A stretch of DNA of 64,000 bases from Cordilura impudica. Lineage: Eukaryota > Arthropoda > Insecta > Diptera > Scathophagidae. The notes under the pieces were generated by a model that did no database searches, was not told where the DNA came from, and saw nothing but the letters and a program-made list of their open reading frames with translations. Shown in pieces: positions 45,113-57,655 of the stretch. Within the stretch, counting starts at the first letter, position 1, and each line of letters starts with the position of its first letter. The stretch is from NCBI GenBank assembly GCA_963682025.1, contig OY821521.1, forward strand, positions 95,464,051 through 95,528,050. The letters are read 5' to 3'. The translations under genes were made by a program, and so were the position numbers.

Positions 45113-46172
45113 TTACAAGTTTTTTCCGGTTTAATCAAGAGATGGCGACTGAAAGTGAAAAGTACACAACGGAATAATTTGACACATACCACATTTTGTT
45201 CGTCTGACATTTAAACTACAAAACATACGCAAGTTGAGTCCGCCAAAAACTAGCGTCTTTGGTTTATTGATCATGTCGTGTGTTGTGCCTAACAAAGAAC
45301 ATTTGCAGCATGCATTGCATTTCTTATTTAATAAAAAGAAAAAATCTGTTGAAGGTCTGCGTTTGCTGTGGAAACAAATGGTGAAATTGATTAAAATATG
45401 TTTCAAACAATTTAAAAGTGGTGATTACAATGTCGAAGACGGTGAATGCTCTGGTGGACCACAAAAATGCAAAGACGATTAGATGATAACCGAACTCTAA
45501 CGCAACATCAAATATAAGAAAGATTACATGTGTCACAAGAAACAATCAGCAGACTTTTAAGAGTCAGGGGGAAGATTAATAAACTCGGTAAATGGGTCTC
45601 ACACGATTTGAATGAACGCAAAAAAGAAAATCGTAAAGTCACTTTTGAAATGCTGCTGAAACGCCATGAAAGGAAATCATTTTTGTATAGAATTGTGACG
45701 AGTGACCAAAAATGGATTTATTTTGAAACCCGAAGCTTAAAAGATCGTGGCTCACACCTGACAAAGTCGGTCCTTCAACACCAAGGCCAAATCCCTTCGG
45801 CAAGAAGACTATGCTCTGTGTCGGGTGGGACCATATTGTCCACTATAAACTCTTGAACGCGGCGCGCGATATACACAAAGCTATCGTCAACAAATGATTA
45901 ATTTAAACCACGCATTATTGTAACCTCTTCGCATCAAAAGGGCACGCGGTCGCAGAGCAGCACTCAGCAAATTCAAGGAAGTTGAAAAATGACTCGATGA
46001 GTGGTTTGCCAGTTTTTCTGGCATCGTATTCATAAATTACCTGGAAGATGGACGAAATGTGCAGAAACAGATGGCCAATATTAAAAATAAATAAAAACAA
46101 TTAATTATCCTTGAAAATTTCGGATTTTATTACAAAAAAAAAAAAACGGAAAAAACTTATGCATACACTTGG
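45113..46172 (+). mobile_element. Full-length but decayed mariner element
   Basis: The left terminus CCAGGTGTGTTTACAAG plus TTTTTTCCGGTT is mirrored by AACGGAAAAAACTTATGC plus ATACACTTGG at the right end. A TA follows the right end, while the left flank reads TG, so one copy of the TA target has mutated. The total is 1060 bp, somewhat short of the usual 1.3 kb because of internal deletions. Confidence 0.75.
45234..46095 (+). pseudogene. Mariner transposase pseudogene
   Basis: Frame pieces read in family order. First PNKEHLQHALHFLFNKKKKS and FKQFKSGDYNVEDGECSGGP (paired helix-turn-helix region), then SQETISRLLRVRGKINKLGK and WVSHDLNERKKENRKVTFEM (linker). The catalytic start IVTSDQKWIYFETRS follows, where the family has GDEKWI, so the glutamate next to the first catalytic D is changed. 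It ends with a C-terminal part around 45930-46090 (RKLKND then ITWKMDEMCRNRW). The segment with the second and third catalytic aspartates is deleted. Several frameshifts and stops occur. It is non-functional. Confidence 0.75.
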
Positions 46173-46282
46173 TATATTGTCCGATCAAGACCGATCATGT
46201 TGTAAAAACATATAGAAACTAAAGTTAAGTCAAATATATCATAATGAAAGCTTTTTGACTATGACTAAAATTGGTTTTACAT

Positions 46283-47139
46283 AAGGCCAGTTTACACTAT
46301 CACACTTTGTAGGTCGTATTACAAAAGATGAGTATTATGAAAAGTCGTATGTTATAAAAAGCTTATGTTATGAAATTGAAGTCGATGGTTTTTTTCATTT
46401 TTAGGAACATTTCTAAAAAGTTGTCATTTTCATCGGATCAGAGTTGTTTTTTTTTTTTTTTTGGTAATATTAAAAAAAGGTACACCAAAACCAAGAAAGT
46501 GGAAATAATATATAAATTTCAAAATAAATGTGTTTGTTATTCTAAATGGCTGTTTTCATAAGACTTGGGGCGGTTCGCGCCCGAGTCATGATTGAATCTA
46601 CATGATTCGCCATACAAAATTTTGAGAACGAATCTACTTGGTTCAAAATGAACCTAGTTGTGAACCTAGAAACATTGAGTGTCATCTCCAAGTATGGTAA
46701 GAAATTATCGCTAGTTTATCTGAACTAGCTGTCAAAAATATACAAACAAAGAAAAAAACTGAAAATTAATTTGTGCAATAAAATAAATAGAAACATTTAA
46801 CAAATAAAAAGTATAAATTTACATACTTAGGTATACATATTCAAATAAAAATGGAAAAAATGAAATAGTGAAACGTAAAGTGTGGAAGGATGTCTTCAAA
46901 TAATTGCACAAAAAATATAAAGGTCAAAATGAAACAAGAACACTCGTATGAACACCAAGGTTCACAATCATTATTCAGAGAGCGAATCAAGTGGTTCATT
47001 TTGCCGTCTGAACATGCTATTAAATGGGGTAAGTATGCAGAAATAATGTCGATACGACTTTATGACAGTCCGATGAATTTCATTGGATTTTTATGTCTAA
47101 AAATCATACGACTGCGTGGTATCATGTAAATGGGCCTTT
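46283..47139. mobile_element. Non-autonomous element with AAGGCC...TTTACA inverted ends and nested insertion
   Basis: The ends are AAGGCCAGTTTACACTATCA and the inverse of AAGGCCCATTTACATGATAC, imperfect terminal repeats of about 40 bp with GTCGTAT. Comparison with 26744-27000 shows that 46566-47024 is an extra block. That block has its own inverted parts (ATTCGCC/GAACGAATC near 46605-46640 and GAGCGAATCAAGTGGTTCAT near 46980), so a second MITE sits inside. Short ORFs here have no recognisable domain. Confidence 0.6.
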
Positions 47140-47149
47140 ATACTGTTTA

Positions 47150-47350
47150 AGTTTTTAATTGATGATTTATGAACATATTGAAAACACAAAAACCAAATTT
47201 AAGAGAGTTATACATATATAATAATCTGGAGCTTAGGACAAATTACGTTGATATCATATCACTTACGTTGTATGGATCTGAAAACACAACGATTTTTCTT
47301 AATTTCAATAGCGGTCGTCTGTGAGCTGATCCATAAAATCTACCAAATTT
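47150..47350 (-). mobile_element. Heavily decayed DINE-like fragment
   Basis: Retains AACCAAATTTAAGAGAG, TTGATATCATATCACTTACG and AATTTCAATAGCGGTCGTC in the order of the main family; both ends are lost. Confidence 0.35.
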
Positions 47351-48712
47351 CTTCCATATACATACATATATATAAAGTGATACTGAGTTGAACGACATAA
47401 AAAGTAAATATGGAAATCATATGAAACTATTTATGTATATGGTTCTGATTCTAAGTAGATCCATATTAAATAAAGATTCAGATATCATATTAACTGTTAA
47501 TGACTTAAAGAAATTATATTTTTTGATAGATGAATTTAATATTACATTGTTGAAAAAAATTTTTTTTGTTAAGCAAATACTAAATATTTAATTGAAATTC
47601 GTTAAGAACATATCTGTTCGTTTTTCTGATATGCCAGCAACAAACATATGTTGTAGCAATATAAATTAAGAACAATTGTTGTTTAAATGAATAAAATAAC
47701 AATACTCCTAAGTATAATTTCAATATTTACAAAATATTTCTCAACAATTTAATGTAAACGCGCAATTTGCTCAAATATACACAAGAGTAATTATGTATAT
47801 GTTAACATACAATACATACACACATAAATACGTATGCATGATAAATATATGGTGAACGATTATAAAATATATTGAGTGGTGGACAAGCCCCCTGAAATTA
47901 TTTAAAACATTGTTTACTTGCGATTAACGTTTAAATAATTTGCGCATTTTTCTCTCTTTTTTTCAAGTATTCACTGCAGAATTTATATACTCATATTGTA
48001 TTTGTAGATAACGAAAATTCAATTATTTAGAACAGCCAAAATTGCATTGTAGTTAAAAAATAAAATAAATGATAAAAAAAATTAAAAAAAGCTAGATAGA
48101 ACGTCAATTGTCTTACGGTATTTCTGTGAATCGTGCAGTGAAAAGAGCAGTTCAGCATATTCTTTTTAGTTTGATTTTTTATTGTTCATGGCAGACATCA
48201 TGTCGCTAGTTAAAATAATGAATACCTACTCGTTTTGTAATATATAATATAGATATCAGTATATATATATATTAGCTGTACATACTTGTTAATCATCTCG
48301 TGACTTTAATCTATTGAAATAAATGAAAAGTGAATAATAAAAAAACGTCTTCTACTAGTTCGTATGTGATTCAGATCACATGTGTTAGATAAGTTGTTTA
48401 TACAATATTTATAATAATTTCAATTCAGCAGTAACGTTCAAATGTACCATAAAAAGTATTATAAATAATGATGATTCAACTGCATGAAATTTCTGATTAA
48501 TAGATCAAAATATAGATTTTTTTTAGAAAATAGAAAATATTTTATAAAACTGCAGAGCCTGGAATTAATGCATACTTTGCTCAAGTTTTTAAGCGCGCTG
48601 AATTCGAATTCGACAACAAAATTGTTTGTTCACATCAGATATTCGATAAAACTTAAGCTAAAAATGCAAAAAGAAAATCAAGTAGACCAAAAAAGGTGTT
48701 TTTGCATTATTA
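47351..48712. other. AT-rich intergenic DNA, no gene seen
   Basis: No domain-bearing ORF. (TA)n run near 48262. Confidence 0.45.
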
Positions 48713-49047
48713 ATGCCGTTTTCTTTTCTGACAAAAAATGTCGCATTTTATTTGCACTTTTTTCGAAAAGTGTATTTTTTTATACATTCTAAATTAAGAG
48801 TAACCTAATTGTATACATCAATCGAAAGGTCTCAAAGAGCTGTGTTCATCAAATGCAAAAAATGTTGATTATTATCCTCTTTGAAGTCTTGGGATGAAAA
48901 TTTTCAAAAAAGGGGAACAATGTGGAAATATTCTCACACTATGACCTGAAAGAAGTCAATGGCTATAATGGAATATGTAAAAAATACAGTTTTCGAAAAA
49001 AGTGCAAATAAAATGCGACATTTTTTGTCAGAAAAGAAAACGGCATA
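48713..49047. mobile_element. Foldback/MITE with about 80-bp inverted arms
   Basis: ATGCCGTTTTCTTTTCTGAC at 48713 and its inverse GTCAGAAAAGAAAACGGCAT ending at 49047 extend into near-perfect arms of about 80 bp (through AAAATGCGACATTTTTTGTC and TGCACTTTTTTCGAAAA), with a spacer of about 175 bp. The identical peptide from the two arms on opposite strands is a by-product. No transposase; target duplication unclear. Confidence 0.75.
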
Positions 49048-50390
49048 AGATTTTGTGCAATGCGATGAAGTAATTATGAAGTCAGACTCGGATTTAGCAA
49101 GGTGAATGAAAATATACTTCATCTCAGACTTTTTTTTATTGTTTATTATTGTTATTATTATTTTTTTTTTTTTTGAAAAGATTGAAACTAATATTTCAGT
49201 ATAAGTAACAAGATATCTGAAAAATTCAAAAAGTTTTTTTAAGGGTAGAATACTAAAAACTGAGAGCAACTAAACTAATGTATGTATTTTCACTTATAAA
49301 TTCTTTAAAATGCAGAACTATAAATATTTTTTTTTTAACAAGTGAGCATTTGAATACATCGATTGTTTAAAAATGGATAATCAACCAAAAGTAATAGAAA
49401 AAACACCAACCTATACTCCCTTTATGGTAAATAAAGTAATTAAATAATTGATTGACTGAAAATATCTATGTCAAAAATCAAAAATTTTTTAGATCATTTT
49501 TGTCACCGCCACGAGTCTACCTGCAGCTCGATTGGATTACGGAAGAGGGTTAAAATCGATCCAAAGTTTTGTCGACACGCAGACACTACGAGTTAAAATA
49601 AAGGGAGTAAAAAAGTAATTTAAATTTATAAAAAAAAAAAAAAACAAATCCTGCTTTGAATTCATTGGCCATAGAATTCCACGGATGGACAATATAAAGT
49701 GAATTTCTGAAACAAAATAAGCTAAGAAAACAAAGAGTATTTTGAAGAAAAATCGCAATCGGTCGCACAGAAAATTTGCGGTAGAAGCAAACTGTTCAGA
49801 GTTCATTTTTACAGAAAAGTTCAAAAGAGTGCAGGATTGACAACGTATAAAGTACAAAAAGTATTGGACTGAAACTCCAGGAAGAATGGGTACACAAAGC
49901 AACGAACTAAAAAGTTGTTTTGCATAAGGAAACACACGATGTTGCTGACTTTTCCCAGCTTCAAGCCCAGCAGTGTTAATAACCGAATGTTTGAGAAAAT
50001 GTGCAGGAAAATTTTAAAACACAAAAGAATTCGTATTTGTGACAAATAGAGGATTTCGTACATAACCACAGGTATTATAAAGACCAATTAATTGATTCAA
50101 AAAAAATTAAAAAACAACAACTTTTTTTATTTATAAGTTATAAATTTGCAATAAAATTAAATTTCTGTTAATAAACCGCTATATTATTAATATTTTTTGG
50201 GATAAATAAGCCTGCCAAAAGAATTAAGTTCGTCAAAGAGCTTGAGAGCTATTTGAATAGTAGTATACGCAAGCCAACGGTCCTGGTTTTAATTACATAT
50301 AATAATTTTGTCAATAATATAACTTAAATAATAATTTTTTAACCTGAAACTAAAACTTTTAACCTGAAACTCTTTCTCAAATTACTTAAT
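49048..50390. other. Intergenic DNA, no gene seen
   Basis: The part 49500-49980 is less AT-rich, with several open frames, but none resembles a known protein. Confidence 0.4.
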
Positions 50391-51189
50391 TATACCCTAT
50401 ACCACTATGTGGCTTGGGTATAATGACTTTGTGCTGCTGTTTGTAACTACCAAAAATATTTGACCTAGACCCATCTTTAATTATACCGATCGAATCAGAA
50501 TCACTAACTGATTCGATTTAACGATGTCCGTCCGTGTGTCCGTCCGTCCGTCCGTCTGTGTGTCCATGTAAAGCTTGTAATCAAACTGCAGGTCGCAAAT
50601 ACGAATATATTTTGATGAAATATAAGCTTTTATCGGCCATATGATGAACGCTATTGAAATTGGTGAGAATCGGTCCATGTTCAGACCTAGCCCCCACACA
50701 AATGACCCCTATAAAATCAACATAAATTGCCATAAGATCCAAATTATCATATAAATCTTAGTCAAATTGGGTTTGTATGTGTTCATTACATCCATTAATC
50801 AGTAGTCCAAAAATGATCCTTATGGGACAACTCTTAGTCATAGGCCCCATATAGAGCTGCTTCCCGATCTTCTCCTAAATCTATCAAAAAACAAAAATAT
50901 TGCACTGATTCTTCTCAAATTTTGTTTTATATATTTTTGCAAAATACCAAAGACTTTACCAAACATGACCAGGATCGGTCCATTTTTGGGCCTAGTCCCC
51001 ATATAGATATATCATCCGATATGAACTTTTTCATATCTGCAGCCAAAAAAATTAATAAAAATCCCACTCAAATTTGATTTATGCTTATTTTCTATATCCA
51101 GTTAGTTGGGCCTGAGAGATATGGTCTCTAAACGCATAGTATAGGGTATCGTATAGTTGGTCTAGACCGACTATAATTTTCTTACTTGT
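50391..51189 (+). mobile_element. DINE-like element copy G
   Basis: Full-length 799 bp, TATACCCTATACCACTATG start, TCCGTCCGTCCGTCCGTC run near 50540, imperfect terminal hairpin TAGTTGGTCTAGACCGACTA and CTTACTTGT end. Same subfamily as E and F. Confidence 0.85.
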
Positions 51190-51299
51190 TTTAGATTGAA
51201 ATAGTTAAGTTACTTCATCGATAACTGAATTTTTCATACTCAAGGTAAAAGAAAATCAAAGAAAGTGGAAATAAAATATAAATTTCAAAATAAATTTGC

Positions 51300-51460
51300 T
51301 TTATATTCTAAACAGCTGCCAACATGCTGGCAATTTCATTTCAGATGTCAAATGTTGCCAGGGGTTGTAAATGAGAAGCATTAAAACCCGTTTTCATACA
51401 ACTGACAATAATTGACAACAATTGCCATTGAAAATGACATAATGAAAACCACGCATTACA
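51300..51460. mobile_element. Right end of the TTTTCACTATGTCA MITE family
   Basis: GGCAATTTCATTTCAGATGT, CAAATGTTGCCAGGGGTTG and TGACATAATGAAAACCACGC match 27415-27550; the left part is absent or lost. Confidence 0.65.
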
Positions 51461-52745
51461 CGCCACATTTTATGTCGTTTCCACATTTTACAAAACACTT
51501 ATCAATAACACATGCAAACACGGTTTTTCGACTGTTAAAAAGAATGAATGTTAAAAAAATAATTGTTAAATTTTTAAATTTCAACATTTTTTCCGGCAAC
51601 TTAAACAATTCTTTTTAATGTTTTATTTTTTATAGTTCTTAATAATTAGCAATTTACAATAATAAAAAAAGGTGCATTTACGGACAATGCCTGTGAATAT
51701 GTGTAATTTCAATTTTGCAAAGGTAATAAATTCTTTGAAGGGAATAAAAATATTTATGCGATACAGAGTTAAAAAATTCTCATGCAAATGTTTGGTCCGA
51801 ATTTGATGTTTGTTAATACATGGGTTAAAAGTAGGACAGTTACCGTAGATTGTCTCATACATACATAAATATGTACATAAGTATGTAGTGCTGGCCTTTT
51901 ATTGATGTATGTTTTCTTCTCATATTCCCATATTAAATTTTATTGTTAATTTATTCTCAGAAACAAATCCATTAACTGGGATGTTGGTTGATGTTTTTTT
52001 TCGTTTGGAATTTCAAAACAAAAATATTGTTGTCAAGCGACCACAAAAATTGTTGTCAACTTTAAAGTTAATGGAAAAGTAAAAGGCAATAAACTTCCCA
52101 AAAGGAAAAAAAAGTTTGCTGCTGACAAATTATCAAGAAATCTGCTAAAATCATAAAATGAAGTCACTATAGAATTGCGGAAAAAGTTATTGTGCGATCT
52201 GTTAAAATCATTTAAAATGACGTCATTGAAATTTCAAAAATAACGTATGGTTAAATCAAATCACTTGATTGTCTTAATGATTTTTTTATTAGAAATCCCA
52301 AGTTCATGGATTAATCCATTAGACATCTTATTAATACGAAAGTAAGTGATAGTCGGTCTAGTCGGTACTTATAAAAATGTTCAGATCCCAACAAAACCAA
52401 TTTAAATTGCAATCATCGTAGAGCCGATAAAAAATTACACGCGCCGACATTTTTTTAGTCTCTTTGGCTTAACATAAAATCGGGAATAATTAACACCGCG
52501 GAAAATTTGTTTTACACAGAACTTGATAAGGCAGCTGAAAGTTACACTTATGCTTCTTCAAAACACTAAGATTAAAGTGTACTATCCTAAGGTTCTTTGG
52601 AGCACTGAATCTGAAACTTACCTCAGAATTGCTCAACCTTAAAAAAGTAAAAAACATTTGAATTTTTAGCTTAGGATTTCTCGAAAAACCGAAAGTGATC
52701 TAAGTAGATCGTTATTATAAAAGCTACGTCTACGTGAAGGTCTAC
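51461..52745. other. Intergenic DNA with DINE traces, no gene seen
   Basis: GTGATAGTCGGTCTAGTCGG at about 52347 is a degenerate DINE 3' end. No coding sequence was recognised. Confidence 0.4.
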
Positions 52746-52938
52746 ACACAGAAAACAACCGAATCGCGATGGTGCTGATAACCGAATTTTGGATTCACTA
52801 TGATTACAATTCTGTTGTTATAACAGTAAATATTTAATCATAATAAAAAATTGTCAGATGAAATTACATTTATGTTGATACAATCGAACAGGTGTTCCAC
52901 TTTGGAACAATTCGGTTGGGGAATATTTTTCTGTGCGT
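52746..52938. mobile_element. Small MITE with CACAGAAAA...AACCGAAT ends
   Basis: CACACAGAAAACAACCGAAT at the left and the inverse of CGCACAGAAAAATATTCCCC plus AACCGAAT at the right bound about 190 bp of AT-rich DNA. It appears to have inserted in an old DINE fragment, traces of which lie at 52690-52740 and 52940-53005. Confidence 0.55.
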
Positions 52939-53596
52939 AAGTATAGCAGTTACAAACAACAGGGTAAACTTAACATACCCTGATCACAAAATGGTGTAGA
53001 GTGCAATGATGTCAATTCACAAATCACTAAATAAATGTATCAGTCACCAAATCATCTGTTTTAATCATATTGTTTGTTCACTGCATATCCCAAATTCTCG
53101 GAATTTTGAAAATAGTCAAGCTTATCATAAAACCTCATAATTAAAATAAAGTATTGTTATGAAAACATCTTGGACTTGGAACTTTATATTTAAAAATAAA
53201 ATGATCATTGATATTTTCAAAACATAATTATTATATTCATTTATCATGCTGCTGCGGTAGCTGTTGCTGATGCTGTTGCTCCTGCTGTTGCCAATGCAAG
53301 TATGTATGTTTGGAATTTATTGTCTTGATTAGTTGCCAATTTATAAGATTGTCGGCAAATGTGTATATACAATTAAACATCGACGACGATCGATATCAAT
53401 TGCTGTTTTGTGTGAATGGTGTTGATGAAACTTTTGATTTACTATCAATTTATCATCTGTTCACGAGTCAATTGTAAACTATTAAAACTGGAAAGAAGTA
53501 ACGTATGTGCGTTCTTCTTTATTTAATAAAAATGTTTTCATTATATGCATATTTTTAAAAGAAGCGTAATAGAGTATTTTTAACAAAATTAAGTAC
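52939..53596. other. Intergenic DNA with GCTGTTGCT-rich patch
   Basis: A (GCTGTTGCT)-like low-complexity patch at about 53250-53298 encodes an alanine/valine run in one frame but lacks splice or start context. No gene. Confidence 0.4.
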
Positions 53597-55290
53597 AAGG
53601 GTGGTCCCAGAACTGACCAATTTGATGTATAGATGGTGGCTGTTTGACATAAACATTACTTTGGTGAAAGGTGACAGCCTCCCATCCATCGAGCAAAGGT
53701 TGGCACGCGGCGTCTATTAAATCGAATAAGAGAAAAAGTATTTCAGTTTTGTACTTTGTACTCCTGGCGTTGCTATTAGGTTAAACGTAATTTTCAAACG
53801 TTTTTTTAAAGTTTACATATTAAGCAGCTTAACCTAACTTCAATTGCGAAGGCAATGGCTGTATAGTGGAGCTGTAACAACCACATAAAAATTTGTACCC
53901 CCGCAAAATGACAACATAGTAATTTTTTATACATTCCATATTGTGGAATAGAGACAGCATTGAATGTGTCAGTAGAAGAAGAAACTCTCGTTCTCTCTTT
54001 TTCTCTCTCTCTGTCTCAATGAATTTCTAAACATAGAGAAATTGTATCACCGTTATGTGATACAATACTTTTCTTTGAACGATCTCACTTTAACCAATGC
54101 CAAATTTTGAAGCAGTCTGTTCCTTCGTTTACAACTTTAAAATATGGGGTAGCAGAGCTTAAACGAGGCTGACAAGTTGGAGGTGGCTATGCTGGATATT
54201 GTAAAGAAAGTCCACAAGTTTTATTGAAAATTGCGCACTTCAAAAAGTGCTGTACATTGACTGATAATTTAAATATGAGAAAACTGGGCGCAAGATGGGT
54301 GCCGCGTTTGTTCACAATGGAAGAAAAAGAGAGCCGTGAGGAAGGTTACAGCAATGAAGTCGAGTTTTTGCGTCGATTCACAATCGTGAATGTGGACATC
54401 ATTTCACACCTGAGACTCAGGAACAAAACAGAGTCCAACTGGAATGAAATAGTATAAACTCAATCTTTTTTTTATTTGGACATTTGTCTTGAAAATTCTT
54501 CTCTTTTCTGCATATTAAACCACTGATTTTCGATAAGACTTTTACAGTCTCAGTGAATTCTGTTGAATAAAATTTGAATGCATCCCCGGACTGAATTATA
54601 AGTGTCATAAAAAATTTTTTTTTATTTGTCATAGGGTTAGCTTCAATTTTTTCGAAAATTAGATTTTAACTTATTTTATTTTCAGCCTTTTGAGCCAGGC
54701 ATATGTTTTAATGGGGGCGCTGTGATCCTATTTAGTTTAACACCTGACTTATAATATTTTGATGGCCTAGCAACTGGACAATTTGATTTCGTAAAATTTA
54801 AAAACATTTTTATTGGAAAATTTTCTGGAAAACTAAACTAAACTTATCAAATCGGTGAAAATTTTTGATTATGTATATTTTCTGCTTCTCAGAGTTTCTC
54901 CAAGAAAATTTTCGGCTAAAATTTTGATAAATTAGCTTGTGTATCAAATTTCAAAAAAGACGGATTTGGCGAAAAATAATGTTGTTTGATCAAGATAATG
55001 TACCAATTCACACATCAGCTATTGCGATGGCCAAAATCAATGAGTCAAACTTTGAATTGCTTTATTACACAACACTTATTAGCCAAATTCATTCCAACCT
55101 GAGCTTATTTGCTCTTTATAAACTTGAAAAAATTTCTGGGTCGAAATTGAGGAAATTGAAACTAGCAACGGAAATCGGTTACTTTTATTACAGGAAATCG
55201 GTTACTTTTATATCAAAGTTTCAGATTTTTTGCCAAATTTTAAGTTTTGAAGATTCACTAACAATTTTTTTAACTAGATTTGTATAACTT
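53597..55290 (+). pseudogene. Mariner-like transposase relic, second lineage
   Basis: In order: LEVAMLDIVKKVHKFY near 54180 (linker helix), NLNMRKLGARWVPRLFTMEE at about 54270-54330, then RRFTIVNVDIISHLRLRNKT-ESNW, where the family has TVDETWIHHYTPETKEQS. Thus the first catalytic block has lost its acidic pair. At 54937 onward it reads KIMLFDQDNVPIHTSAIAMA-KINESNFELL, the second block with QDNAPxH retained as QDNVPIH. GGGTGGTCCCAGAACTGACC near 53605 may be the left terminal repeat. Stops, frameshifts and about 470 bp of unrelated-looking sequence in the middle make it dead. Confidence 0.65.
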
Positions 55291-56190
55291 GACAAATGCT
55301 TTAGACTATTTTTTATGGCCAGTTAGCGAACTATTTGCATTATTTTAGGAAATAAGAATTATTACGAATTTTTTTATTATTTTATACTTTTAAGCATCTG
55401 TTAAAGAATTTGAATGTTTTCAATATTCACCACATTAATTTAACTTCCTCCAAAAAATTAAAAAAATAGGTTTCTTTAAAAAAATTTTTTCCTCAACATT
55501 TTATTTCCTACATTTATATTGGCTACAAAATTAATATAGAGAAACGGTAAAATATTCAGGTATTTTGCGACATGTATGAATTCAAGAAATGTTTAATAAA
55601 TTACAAACAATAAATTATTTTTGTGTTAATAATATGTATATAACGATTTGTGTGCAAAAATATTTAATATGCGAATATAATTATTTAAAAAAAATATCTA
55701 AAAATTATATTAATATCCAATTTAAAAATTTTGCTAAATTCTAACTATTATTCAAGCGTAATACTTTTTAATAACAATCAAAATTTTTTACAGGGAAAAC
55801 GTATATTTTTTTTCTTTTTTAATTTAAGTGTTACTGTACTAACTCATACAAATACATAAATGCACATGTATCATACCTTGAATTTTTTTTTTAAATGCAG
55901 ATATTTGTAGATTAAAAAAATAACAGACTGCATGGTTCCAGCTAATAAGCAAAGCGGGCAAGCCAACCGATCGACGAACAAACAACACATTCTTTAAAAC
56001 ATGCTAAATACTAACTCTAAGTACTAAACAAATAAATATACTCGTGCAACTGAATTTCGTCTTCTTTAAGTTTATATTTTTGTTGTTTATAATGATGATG
56101 ATAATAATGTTGTTACTTGTATGGCAGTCATATAAACTACAACAAACAACTTGGCTAAAATAATTACGCTGGCCATATATACAAATACAG
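55291..56190. other. AT-rich intergenic DNA, no gene seen
   Basis: No coding signal. A less AT-rich patch at about 55930-55990 has no recognised content. Confidence 0.45.
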
Positions 56191-57655
56191 TCTATTTATT
56201 TAGTTTTTAACTGCTTACTCAGTAAGAGACTTAAAAGAATTTATTATTAATCAAAATTTTTCATTTTAGTAATAAGGTAGTGTAAAATTATGTAATAATT
56301 TCATCCGATATGAACATTAAAATATCTCCAAGCAACAAATTCATGACACTCGAAATTGGTTTATGCAATCGATAAAAATTATTTATAGTCTTCTATATTA
56401 TAACCAATTTTTAGGACTTCTAAAACAACAGCCCAAGGCCCAGAACAAATCAATCTTTGAAGATACGCTTACTGGGGAAAAAATAGTTCTGTGAAAAGCA
56501 GACATGAAGCATGATTTGAAGAGCAAATAGCTGAGATTTGGTCAATAGAGAAGACTAAGATTGAAGTTAGAGATACCAAAGAAAATTTAAGAAACTTTCT
56601 CCTAAATATAATGTTTATAATGTTCTATTTTTAACACTTAAGTTATTTTCGCGTCCAGGGCTCGATATCAATTGTTCATCGAGTGTTATTGATATGCAAT
56701 TAATTTACGGGATATCCTTTAATAATAAATAAATTTAAATAAACATATATATTTTAATCGATTAAAATTATTCGAATAATCACTCAAACAAAATTATTTG
56801 TTTTATTACAGTTCATCGACAAAAGTTACTATTTTCACACAAAAACTGTTTTCGTGCAAAAATAAATATATTTCGAGTAAAAATATTATTCGAATAATCG
56901 ATAAACAAAAAAAAAAAAAAATACCTAAGAAGAATCTTTAGTATTAGTTAAAGTTCACCAAGTAAAGTTAACATTTTCTCGAGGCAAATAATCCAATAAA
57001 CTATTCGACTTCTCGTAACTAAAACTTAACTTGAGTAAAATAATTCCAATAATGTCTTTAAAGTTAAAGAGAACATCGCGTAGAAATTATATAAATCTGA
57101 GGTAATTTTATATTAATCTCCGGGAAGTCTAAGGATAGTAATAACGTACTGATACAGTTTATTTATTTAGTTTTTAACTACTTACTCACTAAGAGCCTTA
57201 AAAGAATTTATTATTAATCAAAATTTTTAATTTTATTAATAAGGTAGTGTAAAATTATGTAATAATTTCATCCGATATGAACATTAAAATATTTCCAAGC
57301 AACAAATTCATGACACTCGAATTTGGTTTATTTAATCGATAAAAATTATTTATAGTCTTCTACATTATAACCAATTTTTAGGACTTCTAAAATAACAGTC
57401 CAAGGTCCAGAACAAACCAATCTTTGAAGATACGCTCACTGGGGAAAAAATAGCTCTGTGTTGTAGCGGTACTCAATTAATGTGCTGGAGGAGAATGATA
57501 AACAAACAAAAAAAAAATAGCTAAGAAGAATCTTTAGTATTTTTTAAAGTTCATTAAGTAAAGTTAACATTTTCTCGAGGCAAATAATCCAATAAACTAT
57601 TCGATTTCTCGTAACTAAAACTTAACCTGAGTAAAATAATTCTAATGATTTCTTT
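56191..57655. repeat. Duplicated blocks (about 290 bp and about 150 bp)
   Basis: 56191-56485 recurs at about 57152-57460 with about 93% identity by eye, starting TCTATTTATTTAGTTTTTAA and ending GGGGAAAAAATAGYTCTGTG. A second block, TAAGAAGAATCTTTAGTATT to GTAACTAAAACTTAA, occurs at about 56925-57030 and 57515-57630. The order block1-block2-block1-block2 indicates duplication of one unit followed by a deletion of about 350 bp in the second. Confidence 0.75.

Noticed and set aside
48484..48792. 102-codon ORF sharing a peptide with an ORF on the other strand at 49 kb
   Set aside because: The shared peptide is the inverted arm of the 48713-49047 element.
49537..49935. 132-codon minus-strand ORF
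   Set aside because: It overlaps other frames equally open, contains poly-F from a poly-A run, and has no recognisable domain or splice context.
53250..53298. Alanine/valine-coding GCT repeat as a possible exon
   Set aside because: No start, splice sites or flanking coding sequence; fits a degenerate trinucleotide repeat.
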